The position numbers and the translations under genes are program-made. 64,000 nt of DNA from Monodelphis domestica (taxonomy: Eukaryota > Chordata > Mammalia > Didelphimorphia > Didelphidae), in contig NC_077232.1 in assembly GCF_027887165.1 (NCBI RefSeq), forward strand, positions 1,312,965 to 1,376,964. Direction: 5' to 3'. Below, piece after piece: positions 1-11,705 of the stretch. The notes under the pieces were generated by a model. It did no database searches. It worked only from the letters and a program-made list of their open reading frames with translations, and was not told where the DNA came from. The number at the start of each line of letters is the position of its first letter. The stretch's first letter is position 1.

Positions 1-801
1 ACCCAGCAGCTAGGAGCTCTCCAGGGAGGCTCCATTCATAGATGGGAGCCGGGAGCCCAGAGCCACCCACACCCATGAGCCACGGGCTGGACCCAGGATT
101 CACCCCAAATTCGGCATTCAAGGCTCTCTCTGACCCACGCTGTGTCTGGCTGCCCATTCCAAGCACTGGACGCGTCGGGGTGGAACCACAGAGCCCGGCA
201 GGTCTGGCCTCCCCCTCGGCAGCAGCACCCCGCCAGGTCCCATCCCCAAGGGGCCTCCTTCACCCGAAAGTCCCAGGACCCCGAGAATACTCCAGGCCAG
301 AGCCGGGATGCGGCAGACCCATCCCAGCCCCCAAGCAGGGGAGGCTCAATGCTTTCGGGGTACAGACCGGTACGCCTGCCGAGGCCCGGGAGGGCGGGAA
401 CTTACTGGAGACACGGGGATGGGGTGGGGGGCTTCCCCAGGGCCCCTGTGTGCCCCTCCGCCAGGATGCCTGCCCTCAGCGATCTCAGCCGGCAGGAAGG
501 AAAGCAGAGTCCAAAGCAGCCTCTACCCTCGCTCCTCCTCTCCTACCGCCTGCCAGCTGGGTGCCTGGGCGGGCCTCAATGTCCCCATCTGTGCAATGGG
601 GGGAGGCCCCCGGGCTCAGAGACCCGGCCCACACTCAGATGGGGACCACGGGGGGGGGGGGGCGGGAAATGTGCTGCCTGCCCTGCTGCTGTGACTCCCA
701 GGGCGGATGGGGGGCTCACCCCCTGCGGTCCCTGCTGTAACACCCCCAGACAGCCGGAAGACTCACCCCTTGCCCGCCCGGCTTCCCCCAGCCCCGCGCA
801 C
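1..801. other. G+C-rich flank, probable intron of a minus-strand gene
   Basis: This stretch is G+C-rich with many chance open frames on both strands and no protein I recognise. It lies just downstream, in the minus direction, of the candidate first exon at 829-802, so it would be the first intron of that gene. A strong donor-like GTAAGT on the minus strand near 400 could end a second exon running from about 473, which would continue the frame, but it encodes only low-complexity residues and I do not call it. Confidence 0.35.
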
Positions 802-829
802 CTTGCTCGTCCCCCGCGGCTTGCGCCAT
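802..829 (-). CDS. candidate first coding exon of an unidentified minus-strand gene
   Basis: An ATG on the minus strand at 829 opens a nine-codon exon reading MAQAAGDEQ. It ends in a consensus donor (AAG then GTGCGC) after the first base of the tenth codon. It sits about 75-230 bases downstream of a compact CpG promoter with ETS, X-box, CCAAT and GFY-type sites, which is the usual layout of a housekeeping first exon. The rest of the gene would lie to the left, mostly outside the window, so the product cannot be named. A chance ATG in G+C-rich DNA is the alternative. Confidence 0.4.
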
Positions 830-899
830 GGCTCGTGCTCGTCTCCGGACCCACTCAGGGTTTCAAGTCGGGATCCTCTCTGGCCTCTCAGCCCCAGAG

Positions 900-1060
900 C
901 CTTAAGAGCTGATGCAACCCTGGCCGGCTCCGGAAGTCCCGCCCCGCCCCGCAAGCGCAACTTCCGGTCCCTCCCCGTTGCCAGGCAACCAATCGACGCC
1001 CCGCGAGGAGGGGAGGAGCCAGGATGCGGGTGGGAAGCCTGCCGGGAATTGTAGTCCTGG
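900..1060 (-). promoter_or_regulatory. CpG-island promoter with RFX X-box, ETS, CCAAT and ZNF143/GFY-type sites
   Basis: Within 130 bases there are two ETS-type sites (CCGGAAGT at 930-937, ACTTCCGG at 960-967), a near-palindromic RFX X-box (GTTGCCAGGCAAC, 977-989), an overlapping CCAAT box (989-993) and a GGGAATTGTAGT element at 1044-1055, whose reverse complement ACTACAATTCCC is the known GFY/ZNF143-type motif. GC boxes lie between them. This combination marks TATA-less CpG promoters, and the X-box is often found at ciliary or testis genes. It faces the minus-strand ATG at 829 and could also fire to the right, where I see no exon. Confidence 0.65.
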
Positions 1061-2037
1061 CCTGCCTGGGGTCTCTGACCCGCGGACACCAGACCTGCAA
1101 GGAGGGTCACTGGGTCCGACCCCGCCGATGCCCTTCAGAAATCTGAGGGGAAATGGAGAGCCCGAGCCGCGAAACGATCAGTCAGTCAGTCAACATTCTT
1201 TGAACATCTATTATGCAAGGCGCCTCCAGATTCTGTCCTCAAGGAACTCCCAGTGGGGGGGGGAGGGGAACCTCGTGCTGGAGGGGAGCATCTCCAGGGG
1301 CAGGCTAAGCCTGGCTGACTCTTCCTGGGATTCTCTTGGCCAGGCTCACCCCTGAGGGTTTTCCATTGCCTTCTCCTGCTCATTTTTACAGATGAGGAAA
1401 CAGGAAGGTAAGTGACTTGCCCAGGGTCACCTGGCTCCGGGCCCCATACTCTATCCAATGACCTCCTTAGCTAGCTTTGAGCCTGGGCAGGAAGGAGACC
1501 AGGGAAACCCAGAGGTGGAGATGACAGCATCCAAGCCTGGGGCACCGCCAGAGAGCAAGCTGGTCTGAAAGAGCCAGGAGGCCGGTGATCTGGGATGAAG
1601 AGGGCCTATTGGGGAGAAGCCTGGGGGCGAAGGAGGCCTCCAAGACCAAAGGGAGGATTTAAAATGGGATGGAATTCCTGTTTGATGGGAGGGGAGGGGA
1701 GGAGGCAGCCCGGAGTTTATGGATCAGGAAAGCCACTTTGGGGACCCAGGAGACCACGAACCCACCCGAGGGGGAGACACTGAGGCGAGCAGAGCCCCAC
1801 CCCAAGCCTTGCCCCCCGCAGTCTGTGCAACAGGCCAGGCAGGGTGTCACAGGAGAGGAGAGGAGGCCAATGGGCAAGACCTGCAGTGAGAGTATGGCGG
1901 AGAGAGAGACTTGGGGTGAGAGAGAGGACTTCGGGGTGACTCTGCCCTGGGAGGGAGCCTGAGGGCCTGGAAGGGTGGGGGGCCTCCACCACTCCCAGGG
2001 AAGCCAGGGCCAAGCTGAAGATTTCTACTGAATGGCC
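1061..2037. other. no gene seen; one MIR-type relic
   Basis: A MIR/CORE-SINE relic on the minus strand lies at about 1370-1462, with the typical ATTTTTACAGATGAGGAAAC and CCCAGGGTCAC blocks. The remainder is G-rich unique-looking DNA. No splice-bounded coding exon is recognisable. Confidence 0.5.
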
Positions 2038-2099
2038 AGTTCCAGAAGAATGGAAGAGGGAAGATTAGAGGAGGGCAGAGTTTGGGGCAGCAAAGGGAG

Positions 2100-2960
2100 A
2101 ATCAGGAAGGAGGAGGAGGAAGGAGAGGGGGAGGAGGAGGAGGGAGAAGGGGAGGAGGAGGAGGGAGAGGAGGAGGAGGAGGGAGAAAGGGAGGAGGATG
2201 AAGGAGAGGAGGAGGAGGAGGGAGAAGGAGAGGAGGAGGAGAGGGGGAGGAGGAGGAAGGAGAGGGGGAGGAGGAGGAAGAAGGAGAGGAGGAGGAGGGG
2301 AAGAGGAGGAGGGAGAGGAGGAGGAGGGAGAAAGGGAGGAGGATGAAGAAGGAGAGGAGGAGGAGGAGGATAGGAAGGAGGAGGGAGAAGGGGAAGAGAA
2401 GGAGGGTGAGGAGGAGGAGGGAGAAAGGGAGGAGGATGAAGAAGGAGAGGAGGAGGAGGAGGGAGAGGGGGAGGAGGAGGAAGGAGAGGGGGAGGAGGAG
2501 GAAGAAGGAGAGGAGGAGGAGGGGAAGAGGAGGAGGGAGAAAGGGAGGAGGAGAGAGAAGGGGAGGAGGAGAAAGAAGGGGAGGAGGAGGAGGGAGAAGG
2601 GGAGGAGGAGGAGGGAGAGGGAGAGGAGGAGGGAGAGGGAGAGGAGGAGGAAGAAGGAGAGGAGGAGGAGGAAGGAGAGGGGGAGGAGGGAGAGGGAGAG
2701 GAGGAAGGAGATGGGAAGAAGGAGGGAGAAGGGGAGGAGGAGGAGGAAGGAGAGGGAGAGGAGGAGGAGGAAGGAGAGGAGGAGGAGGAAGGAGATGGGA
2801 AGAAGGAGGGAGAAGGGGAAGAGGAGGAGGAAGAGGGAGAGGAGAAGGGAGAAGGGGAGGAGGAGGAGGAAGGAGAGGAGGAGGAGGAGGGAGAAGGGAA
2901 GGAGGAGGAGGAGGGAGAGGAAGAGGGAGAAGGGGAGGAGGAAGGAGAGGGAGAGGAGGT
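2100..2960. repeat. long GA-rich (purine) low-complexity tract
   Basis: About 860 bases of almost pure purine on the plus strand, built from irregular GGA, GGAGAA and GAAGGAGA units. The open frames across it, Glu/Gly/Arg-rich on plus and Ser/Pro/Leu-rich on minus, are by-products of composition. Mirror-symmetric purine tracts of this length can form triplex (H-) DNA and are unstable in length. Confidence 0.95.
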
Positions 2961-3860
2961 GGTGGCACGGGGACTTTGGAGAGCGCAGACTAGATGGAAG
3001 CCAGATTTGGGGGAATTAAAGGGAATGAGAGGGAGTGGAGGCACCTCTGGCACAGGGCCACAAAGGGCAGAAGAGATCCAGGCCGAGGGTTGGTTGGTGT
3101 GGATGGAAGGATCCAAGGAGGAGTTTTTGAGGATGGGGGAGCCATGGGATAAGAGAGGTGGCCGGCCAATCTGCCGGAGGAAAGGGGATTCAATGGGGCT
3201 CCTTGTGCAGCAGGAGGGTCAGTCTGGCCAGCAGAGAGGGGCAAAGGAGGAAGGAAAGAGTGGTGGAATGAATCTGAGGGAGAAGAGCTGAGGCGGACGG
3301 AGCTCCCTCCTGGCAGGCAGGCCCCAGAGTGGGGAAACGTGCTGAAAAGGCTCGGAATTGCCGCTGTGGAGAGCGGGAGAGTAAGCGGGGCGGCCGGGGA
3401 GGAGAGGATCGCCGGACAGCGGTGAGGACCCAGCTCAGGTTGTATCACAGAAACTTAGAGCAGACCCAGGCCCAGAATGGCGGCGCCACCGGCTCCATCT
3501 GGGTGTTTGTAGGAGGGATCCCGGGCGGCAACTTGGCTCCGATGGGGAAGGGGAGAAGGATTCGAGGCAGGACCACGGGGGAAGCTTGTTCATGGAGGAA
3601 GATTCCGGGAAACTCCGAGTTAGAGAAGAGCAGTCAGGCCAAGTCAGTCCAGAGAGATGGAAGGGAGCCAAGAAATGGAGGGTCGGAGACACCAGCCTGA
3701 GCCGTTTGCATCTTCTTCCCAAGGGAATGGCGAGTCCCTGCGACTTCTTGAGGGGAGTGACGTGCCCTTTTTTAAGTGTTCTGGTCAGTTATTAGTTATC
3801 CTTTGGTAGAAATGTCTTTGCTGCCATGACAGCATTTTAAAAATAATATGGAGGGGGGGG
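2961..3860. other. no gene seen
   Basis: Moderately G+C-rich sequence without a recognisable exon or repeat, closing with a short poly-G run at 3852-3866 in front of the next SINE. Confidence 0.4.
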
Positions 3861-4050
3861 GGGGGGAAGGCAGCTAAGTGACTCAGTAGATAGAGCCAGA
3901 AGGTCCTGAGTTTAAATCTGACCTCAGACACTGCCTAGCTGTATGACCTTGAACAAGTCACTTAACCCCAATTGCTTAGCCCTTACCTATTCTTCTGTCT
4001 TGAAACCAATACTTAGCATTATTTCTAAAAAAGAAAGTGAAGGTTAAAAA
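3861..4050 (+). mobile_element. tRNA-headed marsupial SINE (SINE1_MD-like)
   Basis: It shows the family order: a GCAGCTAAGTGACTC head, GTTTAAATCTGACCTCAGAC, TGACCTTGAACAAGTCACTT, then the tail with TGTCTTGAAACCAATAC and GAAGGTTAAAAAG. The full-length layout matches the tRNA-derived SINE abundant in opossum. Confidence 0.85.
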
Positions 4051-4420
4051 GAATAATATTTTACTTTTTCCCAATTACATCTAGAAACAATTTTAAAATA
4101 TTCATTTAAAAAATTTTGGATTCCAAATTCTCTTCCTCCCAACCCAACAGTAAGATCTCCAATATAAACTTTCATGTGCAATCATGTGCAACATTTCTCT
4201 ATATTAGTTATTTTGTGGAAGAGATTTCAAATGAAAAAGAAGAAGAAAGAAAATGAAATGGCATCTGGCTTAGTCTGCATTCAACTTCCTCAGTGCCTCC
4301 TCTGGGGCAGGCGGCATTTTTCATTCTGAGTCTCTGGGATTGTCTTGGATCTGTCCTGCAGAGAATAATCAGGTTATTCACATCACAATGATTCACAGAA
4401 TACTATTTCTAAAAAATTAG
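4051..4420 (-). mobile_element. LINE (L1-type) 3' end, antisense
   Basis: The run with CCCAATTACATCTAG, TTGGATTCCAAATTCTC, GTGCAATCATGTGCAACAT and CTGCATTCAACTTCC reads as the reverse of the 3' region common to marsupial LINE copies. A second antisense copy of the same region occurs at 43995-44640. Confidence 0.6.
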
Positions 4421-4439
4421 ATTTTATTTTTTCCCAGTT

Positions 4440-5270
4440 ATACATAAGAAACAAGATGATGCTATGTACATAAAAACCAAAAGATTCAACTCAAAAATTG
4501 GTCAAAACTATTGATAAGTTTAACAAAGCAGTAGGATATAAAAGACGCTATATAGAACAATGTTTGGCAAGACAGTAAGAGATAACCCATTTAAACTAAC
4601 CATATGTAGAATAAAGTACCTATGACTATGCTGCCAAAACAAACCTAGAAACCATATGAACATAATTATAAAAAGCTTTTTATACAAAAAGTCAGATGAA
4701 AATAATGAGAGAAATATTCATTGTCCATGGGTGAGCAGAGCCAATACAAATGAAATGAAAATCCTAAACTAATGTACTTATTCGATTCCATCTCAATTAA
4801 ATTACCAAAACATCATTTTATTGAACTATAAAAAATAATAAAGTTCATTTGGAAAAACAAAAGGTCAAGAATATCAAAAGAATTAATGGAGGATTAGCAG
4901 TATCAGATTTTGAGTTATATTATAAAGCAGTGATGATCAAAAGGATCTTTAAGACACATGGGGTGGCTCAGCGGATAGGGAGCCAGGCCTGGAGATGGGA
5001 TAGCCTCAGATACTTCCTAGCTCTATGACCCTGGGCAAATAACTTAACCTCCATTGCCCAGCCCTTAGAGGGTTTCTTCCTTGGAACCAATACATAATAT
5101 TGATTCTAAGATGGCAGGCAACTAAAAACAACTCTGAGATGTCAGCTCACATCTATCACATTGATTAAATGATAAAAGGGCAAAATGACAAACATTGGAG
5201 GGGATGTAGAAAAATGGGGACAATAATATGTTGTTAGAAGAACTGTGAACTGATCCAATCAGCAATAATT
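4440..5270 (+). mobile_element. L1 fragment (ORF2 end and 3' UTR), split by a SINE
   Basis: Part of ORF2 is readable in the plus direction: one frame gives FIWKNKRSRISKEL followed in another frame by QYQILSYIIKQ, typical of the C-terminal half of L1 ORF2. After the SINE at 4955-5130 the sequence resumes with L1 3' UTR text (CTCACATCTATCACATTG, TTGGAGGGGATGTAGAAAAA, GAACTGTGAACTGATCCAA). The copy is 5' truncated and its reading frame is broken. Confidence 0.7.
4955..5130 (+). mobile_element. SINE1_MD-like element nested in an L1
   Basis: Head GGGTGGCTCAGCGGATAGGG, middle CTATGACCCTGGGCAAATAA and tail CTTGGAACCAATAC-ATTGATTCTAAGATGG match the tRNA-derived opossum SINE. L1 sequence continues on both sides. 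Confidence 0.85.
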
Positions 5271-8200
5271 AGCCTCCTAACTCCCTGCCCATGTAGCAGG
5301 GGAAGCAAGCTGCTTCCTAGTGTTTTACCCCAAGGGGGAAGGGGAAGGAAAGTTACTCTTCCAAACAGGAAGTAAAATTGCAAGCATATCTCACTCTATG
5401 AAAGAGTAGTACATTTCCTATTTCAAACAGCTCCCACTTTTAGGATGCTTTTTCTTCCTACCATTCCTATGTGCACTGATTCTTGGGATTATCTTGCCAG
5501 AGATTCAGGGAAGAAATTAATTTCCCTACAACCCCTTGCCATTTGGGCCTGCCCAGTTTCTAAGATACATCTCCACACTATGTTCAAGGAGGAATTCTCC
5601 CTCCCTATGGGAGATCCCAGAGGTGTGACAAAAGGAACCTAAATGCATAGGGAAGGACCTTTAAAGAGTCTGGAGGTGAAATTTTTAAACCTTTTCAGAC
5701 TCCATTGTTTTATGAAAGTCTATGCATCTTATCGTATTTTGCTGATTGCTTGCTTTAAGATTTAATTCTGTTGTCTTAAGTTCATATATTAATCTGATCA
5801 ATACTATTCTGTTACACTTAATCAGTTTACTCTACTGTGTCCTGGCTATTAGATATATTCTGTTACCTTTCCCCGATAACTATACTGAACAAAATATCAT
5901 CATACAAGCCCATAATCATCTTCCAAAAATTCTCTTTTGTGGGAAAAAAAAACATAGGTCCTTAGGGATACTGAGGTGGTCACTAGATCCATTGAGGTCA
6001 CATGTTTTTTCTTTGTTAGTTTGTTAATTTGTCACATAGATGATGGATGAATTTTGTCAACCTGGCTAACAACCTTTGGAGAATTTAATGAACTAAATAT
6101 CTCAAATTAATTTTAAGGGGTCTTCAGACATGATTTTTAGATTTTTTCAACTGCTCTGACTGATCATTTGCCTGCCTCTGAGTTATTTCTAAAAAAAGGC
6201 TATTTAGTAGCTGAAGTGAAGTGTGATAGCATTATTATAATCCCCACCTCTGCATTTGTAAAAATGTAATGGATGAGGCATAACAGTCTTATACCAGAGG
6301 AGCTGGGAAGTTGTTCCTAGGGCATGATACCCCTGGATGGCTCCCAAGAGGGTGCATCTCCCATTTGTAATTCTTCAGCTTACTCTACCCTTCCACTAGA
6401 ATGATCTAGATGATTGGTGACATTTTTAGACCCAACATCAACAGTATAGATGTTTGTGTCTTTTGTGGGCTCCTCTGCCACATTTTGTAATGATGGCAGT
6501 AATAGATTAAAAAAAAAAATTCAGCCAAGGTTGAAAGATTTGCTATATCTGTAACAATTTTGACAAATATCCTTAAGTTCATAGTTTTTAAAAAATATGT
6601 CATAGAGTAGACTCATGTGAATCCTAATGATAGTGGGTTTGTTTGCTATTGTCATTAAATGGGCTATTTATAACTTTGGGGATTTTGATACTTCTTCAAT
6701 ATGTATTACCTGTTGTACTACTGTTCTTTATAAAAAATTGTTACTTTGTGAAAATCATTTGTACTCACTCAGTGATTCATGGTCAAGTTAAAAAGAAAAT
6801 GGATCTCATTTTTGGGCGAGAAACCTTTGTATTCTACCTTTCCTTGGCTGATACAGTGTGTCACTAATTGTAAAGTATATATTTTTTATTTTAAAAAACA
6901 TTTTATTATTGTTTTTCTTTGCATGTGTAATATAGTATTTGAGTTTTATTTTTCCTCTCCTTATTGTATTTGGAGCACAAGTCACCAGTGTTGAGATTTT
7001 AATTTTTTTTTTTGCAGTAATATAAGTTTAAAATACAATTGCCCTAAAGTCAATGCATACCCAAAAAAGCTTTAGATTATAAAAATGATGCCATTAAAAA
7101 TTATGGGACTTTGCTTAATAATTGTGTCTGGTTCCAGGAGAAGGGAACAAAAGAGCCATTATACAGTGTCAAGGAGCACAAGATCAAAAAGGACCAAACC
7201 AATCCAGGTAGAAGATGAACTTCTATGCCAAGAAAATAAGACTTAAACTTGTTTGGGTTTTAAGGTTGCAGATGTTTGACATATGTCAGAGGCAGGTCTT
7301 CCTTGTCCTACATTTTAACAAGCACCTCACTTTGGCTACCCTCCTGGCTCCCATAAATCTAGTCCCTTTTCTGTCTTTCATAGTGTGGCAAACTTTCTAT
7401 AGTCTTGGCTACTGACTGAGTAAGTGCATAATTACATAAATCACTTTGATTGGTTCTTGATTCAAGAACCTGTTATAGGTTTATTTTCCTTTACTTAGAA
7501 TTTTTACACATAAGTCTTTGATATTCTATATTTCATCCAGAAGTTATTTTTTCTCTTTTATTTGGATTTTTTGATGTTTTTTATTTCTCTTGCTAATTGA
7601 TTTTCATATGCCTCATAACTCAGCCATGTATCCCCTAAGTGATCCCTTTGTTTTTCAACATCCTCCTCAGGGGTGTTATTGTGGGATTGTTAAGGGGAAA
7701 TAACAAGAGGGAAACAAATATTTTAAGTTTATTGTTGGAAAGGTTGAGAGGAAGGAGGGTAAAAAAGGTAAGGGAAGGTTCTTAAATCTTAACCCCAAAA
7801 CTTCATTCCCATAAAACTATCTTAATGGCTAAATTATCTATACTAAATAAACTAAGTTTCCCCAAACACAATCTCACAAAATAGAGTGCAGTATATGAAC
7901 TAAGATCCCAGGAGAAAATGTCCAAAGTAGGTCCAGTAGAGAAGTGGTTCTTTGGTCTTCTGTCCAGCTGCCAGCAGCCAGTCCAAGAAGGATTTCTCTC
8001 ACTCAAGTTGGTATCTTCCAAAGGGCCAGAAACCTGGTAGACAGATGGAAAATCTCCAATCTCTCAAAAGCCTTCTTCAGGAGAGAGTTATGTGTTGGGA
8101 CCTTGGAATCTTCACCCAGCTCTTGACTCAGGCTCCCATGTGATTCTGTCACATGTCCCCATCAATCAATTGGAAGTTCATATTGCAAAGTCCTTTTGCA

Positions 8201-8429
8201 ATCTTCCTTTACTTAGTACGGGGGGGGGGATGTATTATTACTCTAAATTGCAATGTTTAAATTCTTTTTGAGAGTAATTTTAGGTTAAGAAACATGATAC
8301 CTCTCTGAAACCAGAAAGTGAACTGTTTGGAGAAGACACCATGAAGATGCCTCCACAGACCACACATTGCACCAGAAGATCCAGAGTGAACTTTGGGATG
8401 TGGTGATTTGAACTGTGTGGGGTTGAATG
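5271..8429. other. AT-rich block without a recognised gene
   Basis: The base composition drops sharply to AT-rich. Short open frames of 60-93 codons occur by chance and none resembles a known protein. The block sits between an L1 and ERV 3' end sequence and is probably old ERV and LINE debris. The part from about 7650 to 8280 has an LTR-like look, but I find no clear terminal repeats. No RNA gene is seen. Confidence 0.4.
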
Positions 8430-8894
8430 CATTTGTTTTGTATGTATATTCTTATGCTGAAGGGGACTGCCCCCAATTGACTTTTTGTCAATGTGCCTAG
8501 CAATCATTGTTTTTGCTCTCTTTTCCTTTTATCCCCAAATTATTGTAACTTAAAAGTTGGTTATGTTTAAAAGATCCATTGGAGAGACCAGTCTTCCATT
8601 AGATCTCAGGGAGGAATGTAAATAGAAATCTGTTACCCTAAAAACTACATTTCCCAGGAGCCCATTGACTTCCTATCATTCTGTACTTCCTGTAGGCAGG
8701 GGGATATATGGGGTGGGGTTTCCGGTCGCTTGCTCTTTACTTCCTGGGTTGTGACAGTGATGGTAAGAGGGGGTTTTGAATAGGTTGATTAGCCACGGGT
8801 ATGTGGTTTTTGTTACCTTTTTATTCCTCTATTTATAATATTAATAAATTTCTTAAAATATTCAAATTATTATACATTAATTTTAATTTTTACA
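8430..8894 (+). mobile_element. endogenous retrovirus fossil: 3' internal end plus LTR
   Basis: The segment 8455-8540 closely parallels 17080-17180 (shared GGGACTGCCCC and GTCAATG-GCCTAGCAA). In both places a purine run is followed by a TGTAAA start, as expected for a polypurine tract before a 3' LTR. Here the LTR would run from about 8617 (TGTAAATAGAAATC) to 8894 (TTTTTACA), about 280 bases, with an AATAAA signal near its end. It is a broken, old copy with no usable genes. Confidence 0.55.
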
Positions 8895-10284
8895 ATACCT
8901 AGAGAAAGAACCATGCAAATAGAAACTCAGAAGACAAACATAGGATCAACCACATGGTTCAATGAGAATGATTGGGGATGTAGTCTCTAAATGATCACTC
9001 TAGTGCAAATATCAATGGATAAATATTTCCATAAATTTCCAAAAATTTCCATAAATAATATGGAAATAGGTTTTGATCAATGACACATGTAAAACCCAGT
9101 GGAATTGTGTGTTGGTTATGGGAGGGGGATGACAGGAGGGGAGGGAAAGAACATAAGTCATGGAATCATGGGAAAATATTCCCAATTAATTACTTAAAAA
9201 AAGAAAAAATATTAAAAAGGGGTTGGAGGGAAATCTGGATCCTTAAGGGTGCTAAAATTGTCAAGAATAATTTCTGCATGGAACTCTAAAAAAATTAAAT
9301 AAACCACAACCCAAACCAAAAACCCCTTTCCCTGCGCGGCCTTCGTGGATACTGGAAATGGGCCATTTAGAGAAAACAGTGCATGTGACACGTCTGCCAG
9401 GTTTAGCAGAAGACGCCACCATTGGCTATATGTGATAAGGCGGAGTGTAGTGTGTTCTCATGAATCTGCTATTGTTGGCCCCTTCTGAGTTGCCATATTT
9501 TCCTCACTTTGGAAGTGCTTAAAGCTGCCTATATCATTCAATATATTATTGTCACTAAATAGAAATTTAATCTGTTTTCCTTTTTGGCCTGATAAACTGC
9601 ATAATTTAATGAGATGGAGGCTGGTGTCCCTGGATCACAAAGAATGTGTTGGGGAATAATGTGTAAGAGGACCAGAAAGGTAGGAGGAGACTGGGTTATG
9701 AAGGGCTTTGAATGCCAAACAGAGGATGCTATATTTGATCCTGCAAGTAATAGGGAGCCCTTGGAGTTTATTGAGTGGTGGCAGGTGGGAGGAGGAATGG
9801 GGGAAAATCAGCTTGGCAGCTGAATGGAGGCTGGATGGAAGTAGGGAGAGACTCGAGGCAGTCTGAGTCACCTGCAGACTTTTTTGATAAACTGGGTGTT
9901 GGGTGAAGAAAAGGGGGTGCATTTGAGATGTTTCAAGGTAAATCAGTAAATCGAGGCAAATCTAATTTGTTTGGTAACAAATTAGAGGGAGGTGGTGAGA
10001 GAGAAGTCTAGGATGACCCCTGGGTTGTGAGCCTGGGGCGGTAGGGAAATGCAACTGCGGGGTTTGGGGAGAAGGGAATCATGGGTGAACTAAAGAGGTC
10101 TATTGAATACCCAGTGCTAGAAGGACAAGGGGAGGGGCAGCTGGAGATTGAATTGCAGAGGCAGGCAGAGAGGGCTGGATGGACCAATGGATCTGAGAAT
10201 CGTTGACTCACAGATGATCTTCATTGGATCCATGAAAGCTAATGAGATCCCCAAAGGAAGCGGTACAGAGGGAGAAGGGACACC
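8895..10284. other. no gene seen
   Basis: Mixed AT-rich and unique sequence. The piece from about 9600 to 10200 (TTTGAATGCCAAACAGAGGA and similar) resembles an old dispersed repeat, but I cannot name the family. There are no splice-bounded coding frames. Confidence 0.35.
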
Positions 10285-11345
10285 CAGAGAGCAGGCATGG
10301 CTCTGATCATAAAATAGCAAAGAACTGGAACCAAGGAGATGCCCATCAATGGGGGAATGACTAGTCCGTGGCACATGAATGTACAGAACAGAATGTCACC
10401 AAACTACAAAAACAACAAACGGGAAGATCCAGAGCAGCATCAAGTCCTGGAGCAATTTGGTTCAGTGGATGGAGAGCCAGGCTTAGAGACAGAAGTCCTG
10501 GGTTCGAATGTGGCCTCAGATACTTCTTAGCTGTGTGACTCTGGACAAGTCACTTAACCCCCCATTGCCTAGCCCTTACTGCTCTTCTGCCTAGGAACCA
10601 ATACACAGGAGCAAAGCACCCAGAACCAGGAAACAATGTTCTTTTCAACTACTTATACTCTGACACCAGCAGGACCACTATTAGGTCCGTATCCCAGAGA
10701 TCAGGTAAGGGAAGAGGACCTACTGGAAGCAGAATATGTTCAGCAGCTTTTCTTGTAGTGGCCAAGAATTGGGAACTGAGGGGGTCCCATCACTTGGGAA
10801 GTAGATGAACGTCGCGGTAGATGGTTGTGGTGGGATACTCTGGTGCTGCAAGGAACGATGAATCGGTGGATTTCCACATGATCTTGGAAAGACCTCCAAG
10901 AACTGATGCAGAGTGAAATGAGCAGAACCAGGAGAACGTTGTACAGCGACGACAACGACGATTCACTGGGGTAGACTATCCGCGTCAATACCAGGATCCA
11001 GGACAACTCTGAGGGGCTCGTGTCAAAGACTACCAGCCACCTGCCCAGAGCAGGTTAACTTTAGAAGAGCATGAAAACGGCTACCTGAGATTATGACGCG
11101 CAAAACGAGCAGAACCAAGACGATATCACTTAGAGCCGCAGGACAGACAAAGAACTGACCCGCTGAAATACGGAAGTTGTCATTTTGTACCTGCATCTAT
11201 CCTTCGATCAGAGGATGCCTTCTTTAATTGGGGGAGGAGAGGGAGGGAGTTAACTGGGCAATTTTTCATGCAAGAAAGAAATTTAAATAGAAATGTTTGA
11301 ACATGAATATTTAATAAATAAGATTAGAAAATAAACGGAAAATTT
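10285..11345 (+). mobile_element. LINE 3' ends (L1-type), interrupted by a SINE
   Basis: The text AGCAAAGAACTGGAACCAAG, ATGCCCATCAATGGGG and, after a SINE, TAGTGGCCAAGAATTGGGAA and TGCAGAGTGAAATGAGCAGA is the 3' region of marsupial L1s. The two similar stretches suggest two overlapping or nested copies. The element ends in an A/T-rich tail near 11340, about 360 bases past the stop codon of gene A. Confidence 0.65.
10448..10609 (+). mobile_element. SINE1_MD-like element in the LINE
   Basis: The GGATGGAGAGCCAGGCTTAG head, GGGTTCGAATGTGGCCTCAG, GACTCTGGACAAGTCACTTA and CCTAGGAACCAATACA blocks follow the family order. Confidence 0.85.
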
Positions 11346-11528
11346 TTAATATTTTTAAAGCTTCAGAATTTGCTTCATAGAAAACTGACATCAGTCATTT
11401 ACAATTCACACGCCTTAAAAGCTCCCATTTTCCTTAAGGAAGGGGCTTATCTAGGAATCAAAAACTGGAAAAAAAAAAGGATTCTTAGAGCGAGTTTGGT
11501 TGCCAGCTCTCATAAGTATTAGCTAACT

Positions 11529-11534
11529 TTTAAT
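11529..11534 (-). terminator. possible poly(A) signal (ATTAAA) of gene A
   Basis: The minus strand reads ATTAAA here, about 170 bases after the TAA of gene A. No AATAAA on the minus strand lies closer. The variant hexamer is functional in many genes but also frequent by chance. Confidence 0.3.
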
Positions 11535-11705
11535 AAAATAGTGGAGGGGGTAAGATGGTGGCCGGGCACCATGGCTGGCCCCTAGTTGGAGCCCAAGAGA
11601 TGGACGTTGACTGTCGTCTGACCCTCCTGGCTCCTTGGAGGAGGATGTGGAAGCCAGAAGTGAGAGGCTTCCCTGGCGACGCCATCCGGGCTGTGTAGGG
11701 CACAG

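Noticed and set aside
1-1110. Several open frames of 115-256 codons on both strands
   Set aside because: They overlap each other in a CpG-rich region with few stop codons, and none matches a known protein; only the short exon at 829-802 has promoter and donor support.
2025-3116. Long Ser/Pro/Leu-rich (minus) and Glu/Gly/Arg-rich (plus) open frames
   Set aside because: They lie wholly on the GA tract, exist in several frames at once and have no splice or start context; they reflect base composition.
6643-6867. Hydrophobic 74-codon frame that might be a membrane protein
   Set aside because: It is short, in AT-rich repeat debris, with no start context or splice sites; hydrophobic frames are common in T-rich DNA.
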